Below are positions 6,072 through 7,783 of a stretch of DNA of 7,783 nucleotides, in pieces (the first letter of the stretch is position 1; each line of letters opens with the position of its first letter). Source of the stretch: Thermodesulfobacteriota bacterium (GTDB taxonomy: Bacteria; Desulfobacterota; DSM-4660; Desulfatiglandales; Desulfatiglandaceae); contig JANQDY010000252.1 of NCBI GenBank assembly GCA_028278625.1, positions 1 through 7,783 of the forward strand, read 5' to 3'. The notes below the pieces were generated by a model. That model saw nothing but the letters and a program-made list of their open reading frames with translations. It searched no databases and was not told where the DNA came from. Both the position numbers and the translations under genes were made by a program.

Positions 6072-6146
6072 AATCATGCCAATTTTCCCACAGTTTTTTA
6101 AGCGATCTCTGATGGCGTCGGTTTTGTGAGGAGAAGGGGAGGGTGA

Positions 6147-6317
6147 ATGAAATTCTTTCTTGGCGTAAAGGGAAAATCTATTGTACATTCCTCTGAAAAA
6201 TTCTATAGGTTCACCAAAGTATCGGGGACGCTCTTTCTCCTCGCTTCACTTACTGAGAACGCAGAGCAAATCGAGGCGCTTCATGAACGAGAAATCGACC
6301 ATTCTGGTAGTAGATGA
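6147..6317 (+). CDS. possible 56-residue upstream ORF overlapping the response regulator start
   Basis: A short reading frame begins MKFFLGVKGK at ATG 6147 and ends at TGA 6315-6317, overlapping the first 35 nt of the response regulator in a different frame. It is preceded by an unusually strong purine block (GGGGAGGG, 6136-6143), the best Shine-Dalgarno in the divergent region, which otherwise has no purpose. The peptide has a short hydrophobic patch near residues 27-34 (SGTLFLLA) and no recognisable domain. If translated, it would couple or throttle translation of the regulator. Against it: no convincing promoter lies upstream, and the promoter candidate at 6181-6209 would bypass it. Treat it as a hypothesis. 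Confidence 0.3.
   Translation: MKFFLGVKGKSIVHSSEKFYRFTKVSGTLFLLASLTENAEQIEALHEREIDHSGSR
6181..6209 (+). promoter_or_regulatory. sigma-70-like promoter candidate for the response regulator
   Basis: TTGTAC (6181-6186) and TATAGG (6204-6209) are spaced by exactly 17 bp, with three and four matches to the consensus hexamers. It would give a leader of about 67 nt before the ATG at 6283. The first hexamer is part of a TTGTACAT dyad-like sequence also seen on the other side of the divergent region. Confidence 0.35.
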
Positions 6318-7629
6318 TGAAAATGGTGTTAGACAGTCTTTCAATATGGTGTTGAAGGATGACTACAACGTTCTTTTGGCGGCCAACGGCGAAGAGACCA
6401 TGGAGGTTTTCGGGAAAAATCGTATCGATTTGATCCTCATGGATATACGGCTTCCCGATACCAACGGTATCTCACTTCTGAAAAAAATCAAGGAAATTGA
6501 ACCAGATACCGAAATCATCATGGTTACGGCGGTTAAAGAGATACAAACTGCCGTCAGAGCGATCAAATTGGGCGCTTATGAATATGTTATCAAGCCCTTT
6601 GTGGTTGATGATGTCTTAACCATTATCTCCCGTGCCCTGGAAAAAGGTCGTCTTGTTCGGGAAGTCACATATTTGAGAAGTGAATTGAAAAGAGTAAAAC
6701 CCTTTGAAAAAATGGTAGGAAACAATGAAAAAATGACCAATCTGTTTCACCTTATATCGACCATTGGGGAAAGCGATGGCGCGGTTCTCATCCAGGGTGA
6801 AAGCGGCACCGGAAAAGAACTGGTGGCGCGTGCCATACACAATCTCAGCCCTCGAAAAAGTCGTCCCTTTGTGGTGGTCAATTGCGCGGCAATTCCGTCA
6901 ACGCTCATGGAGAGCGAGGTTTTCGGGCATTCGAAAGGTGCCTTTACCGGAGCAAATCGTACCACGGTGGGAAAACTGGAGCTGGCTGACAAGGGAACCG
7001 TCTTTCTGGACGATGTGGATACCCTTGACCTTTCCATGCAAGGGAAGCTTCTGAGGGTCATTCAGGAAAAAGAATTCGAAAGGCTGGGGAACCCGAGACT
7101 CATAAAGGTGGATGTCCGTTTTGTGGCCGCTTCCAACAAAGACCTTCCCAGCCTTATTTCCCAAGGAGGTTTTCGTGAGGATCTCTTTTACCGGTTGAAC
7201 GTATTCCCCGTCAACCTTCCCCCTTTGAGAGAAAGAAAGGGCGACATCCCCCCTCTACTGAACCATTTTCTGGAATTGCATTCCAAAAGAACGGGGAAAG
7301 AGCTTAAGGGGTTCTCCGAAAAAGCGTTGAATTCGCTTATGATGTACGATTGGCCAGGAAATGTGAGAGAGCTGGAGAACTTTGTTGAGCGGTTCGCCAC
7401 CATTACTCGAAAAGAGGTGATTGATGTTGACGACATCTCATCCGCGAACGCCGTTTATGATACCATCAGACCCATGAAGCTGAAAGACGCCGTTCGGGAA
7501 TTTGAAAAAAAGTATGTTGAAAAAATCATTGAACGCGTCGGGGGAAGCCGAAAAGAAGCTGCTGAAATCTTAGGGGTCCACAGAAATACGCTTTTGGGTA
7601 AAATGAAGGAACTTGAAATCGAAGCGTGA
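6283..7629 (+). CDS. NtrC-family sigma-54-dependent response regulator
   Basis: This 448-residue regulator has three domains. The receiver (about 4-120) has Asp11/Asp12, the phosphorylated Asp54 (LMDIRLPD), Thr82 and Lys104 (VIKPF). The AAA+ domain (about 143-375) has Walker A GESGTGKE (172-179), the sigma-54-contacting GAFTGA (219-224), Walker B FLDDVD (241-246) and a REDLFYRL segment (298-305). It continues to WPGNVREL (357-364). A Fis-type helix-turn-helix (about 412-441, SRKEAAEILGVHRNTLLGKM) binds DNA. All key residues are present, except that Walker B reads Asp-Asp where Asp-Glu is usual. ATG 6283 is supported by GAGG six bases upstream and fits the normal receiver start. It is divergent from the operon containing the kinase at 2946-4973, the obvious partner. 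Its targets would be sigma-54 promoters, and I found no good one in the window. Confidence 0.95.
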   Translation: MNEKSTILVVDDENGVRQSFNMVLKDDYNVLLAANGEETMEVFGKNRIDLILMDIRLPDTNGISLLKKIKEIEPDTEIIMVTAVKEIQTAVRAIKLGAYEYVIKPFVVDDVLTIISRALEKGRLVREVTYLRSELKRVKPFEKMVGNNEKMTNLFHLISTIGESDGAVLIQGESGTGKELVARAIHNLSPRKSRPFVVVNCAAIPSTLMESEVFGHSKGAFTGANRTTVGKLELADKGTVFLDDVDTLDLSMQGKLLRVIQEKEFERLGNPRLIKVDVRFVAASNKDLPSLISQGGFREDLFYRLNVFPVNLPPLRERKGDIPPLLNHFLELHSKRTGKELKGFSEKALNSLMMYDWPGNVRELENFVERFATITRKEVIDVDDISSANAVYDTIRPMKLKDAVREFEKKYVEKIIERVGGSRKEAAEILGVHRNTLLGKMKELEIEA

Positions 7630-7686
7630 CCGAAATTCCCTAAAAATCGAGATATTCACCTTTTTCGTGCCGATTTGACCCTTCCG

Positions 7687-7730
7687 GAATGCACAAAAAA
7701 TTGTGCACGTGCACAATTTTTTGTCCATTC
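7687..7730. terminator. 44-bp near-perfect palindrome, probable bidirectional intrinsic terminator
   Basis: The inner 32 bp (7693-7724) are a perfect palindrome with the core TTGTGCACGTGCACAA, six A residues on the left and six T residues on the right. After one mismatched pair (7692/7725) the arms continue as GAATG/CATTC to 44 bp. The transcript of the response regulator gene, ending 57 nt upstream, would form a GTGC-rich hairpin followed by a U-run. The mirrored A-tract makes it work in both directions. The rest of 7630-7783 holds no gene, only a second small dyad ATGAAT-CCC-ATTCAT at 7758-7772. Confidence 0.75.
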
Positions 7731-7783
7731 AACACCCTGGAAAACCTCTCCCCTTTGATGAATCCCATTCATAAGAGACAATA

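Noticed and set aside
6113..6128. Sigma-54-like element TGGC-N7-TTGTG upstream of the response regulator
   Set aside because: The GG doublet is followed after ten bases by GT rather than the required GC, several other positions differ, and the start it predicts would fall inside the Shine-Dalgarno of the upstream ORF.
6181..6282. 34-residue N-terminal extension of the response regulator from a TTG at 6181
   Set aside because: The extension has no Shine-Dalgarno and no family counterpart, whereas ATG 6283 has GAGG at good spacing and matches the normal receiver-domain start.
1..7783. CRISPR arrays, tRNA or rRNA genes, complete insertion sequences, phage integration sites
   Set aside because: No spaced direct repeats, cloverleaf-like sequence or transposase motif was seen when reading both strands.

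Overview
The window looks like a chromosomal segment of a Gram-negative, moderate-GC anaerobe-type bacterium. The Desulfobacterota (former Deltaproteobacteria) are my best guess. The basis is an LpxL-type lipid A acyltransferase, a sigma-54 activator of the NtrC class with its own sensor kinase, a Tat/lipoprotein signal on a DUF362-like remnant, and overlapping genes with good Shine-Dalgarno sites. The taxonomic placement is inference from gene style, not a database match.

Layout. Nearly everything reads leftward (minus strand). From right to left, 6004 to 992 forms a tight four-gene run: an LpxL/HtrB-like acyltransferase (4970-6004), a V4R-like/GAF sensor histidine kinase (2946-4973, ATGA overlap with the acyltransferase), an enolase-superfamily (MLE-like) enzyme (1844-2992, overlapping the kinase by 47 nt) and a TtcA-like PP-loop ATPase with three cysteines (992-1807). 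Left of it a separate unit begins with an exact-consensus sigma-70 promoter (907-935) that has a 13-bp palindrome filling its spacer. It drives a small SHOCT-domain lipoprotein (578-814). Further left is the N-terminal stub of a Tat-exported DUF362-like protein (80-424) that stops after about 108 recognisable residues. At the very edge a Shine-Dalgarno sequence points to another leftward gene outside the window.

Rightward, the only large gene is an NtrC-family response regulator (6283-7629), transcribed divergently from the acyltransferase operon. The 278-bp divergent region holds an extended -10 for the leftward operon, a weaker rightward promoter candidate, two TGTACA dyads and a short upstream ORF (6147-6317) with a strong Shine-Dalgarno that overlaps the regulator's start. 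After the regulator comes a 44-bp near-perfect palindrome (7687-7730) with A/T tracts, which I read as a bidirectional terminator.

How it may work together (inference): the kinase and the divergent regulator are probably a cognate two-component pair. What makes the locus unusual is that the kinase is embedded, by translational coupling, between an envelope acyltransferase and two small-molecule/sulfur-type enzymes of uncharacterised subfamilies. This suggests a regulated modification pathway, possibly of an envelope lipid or small metabolite. The substrate cannot be read from the sequence.
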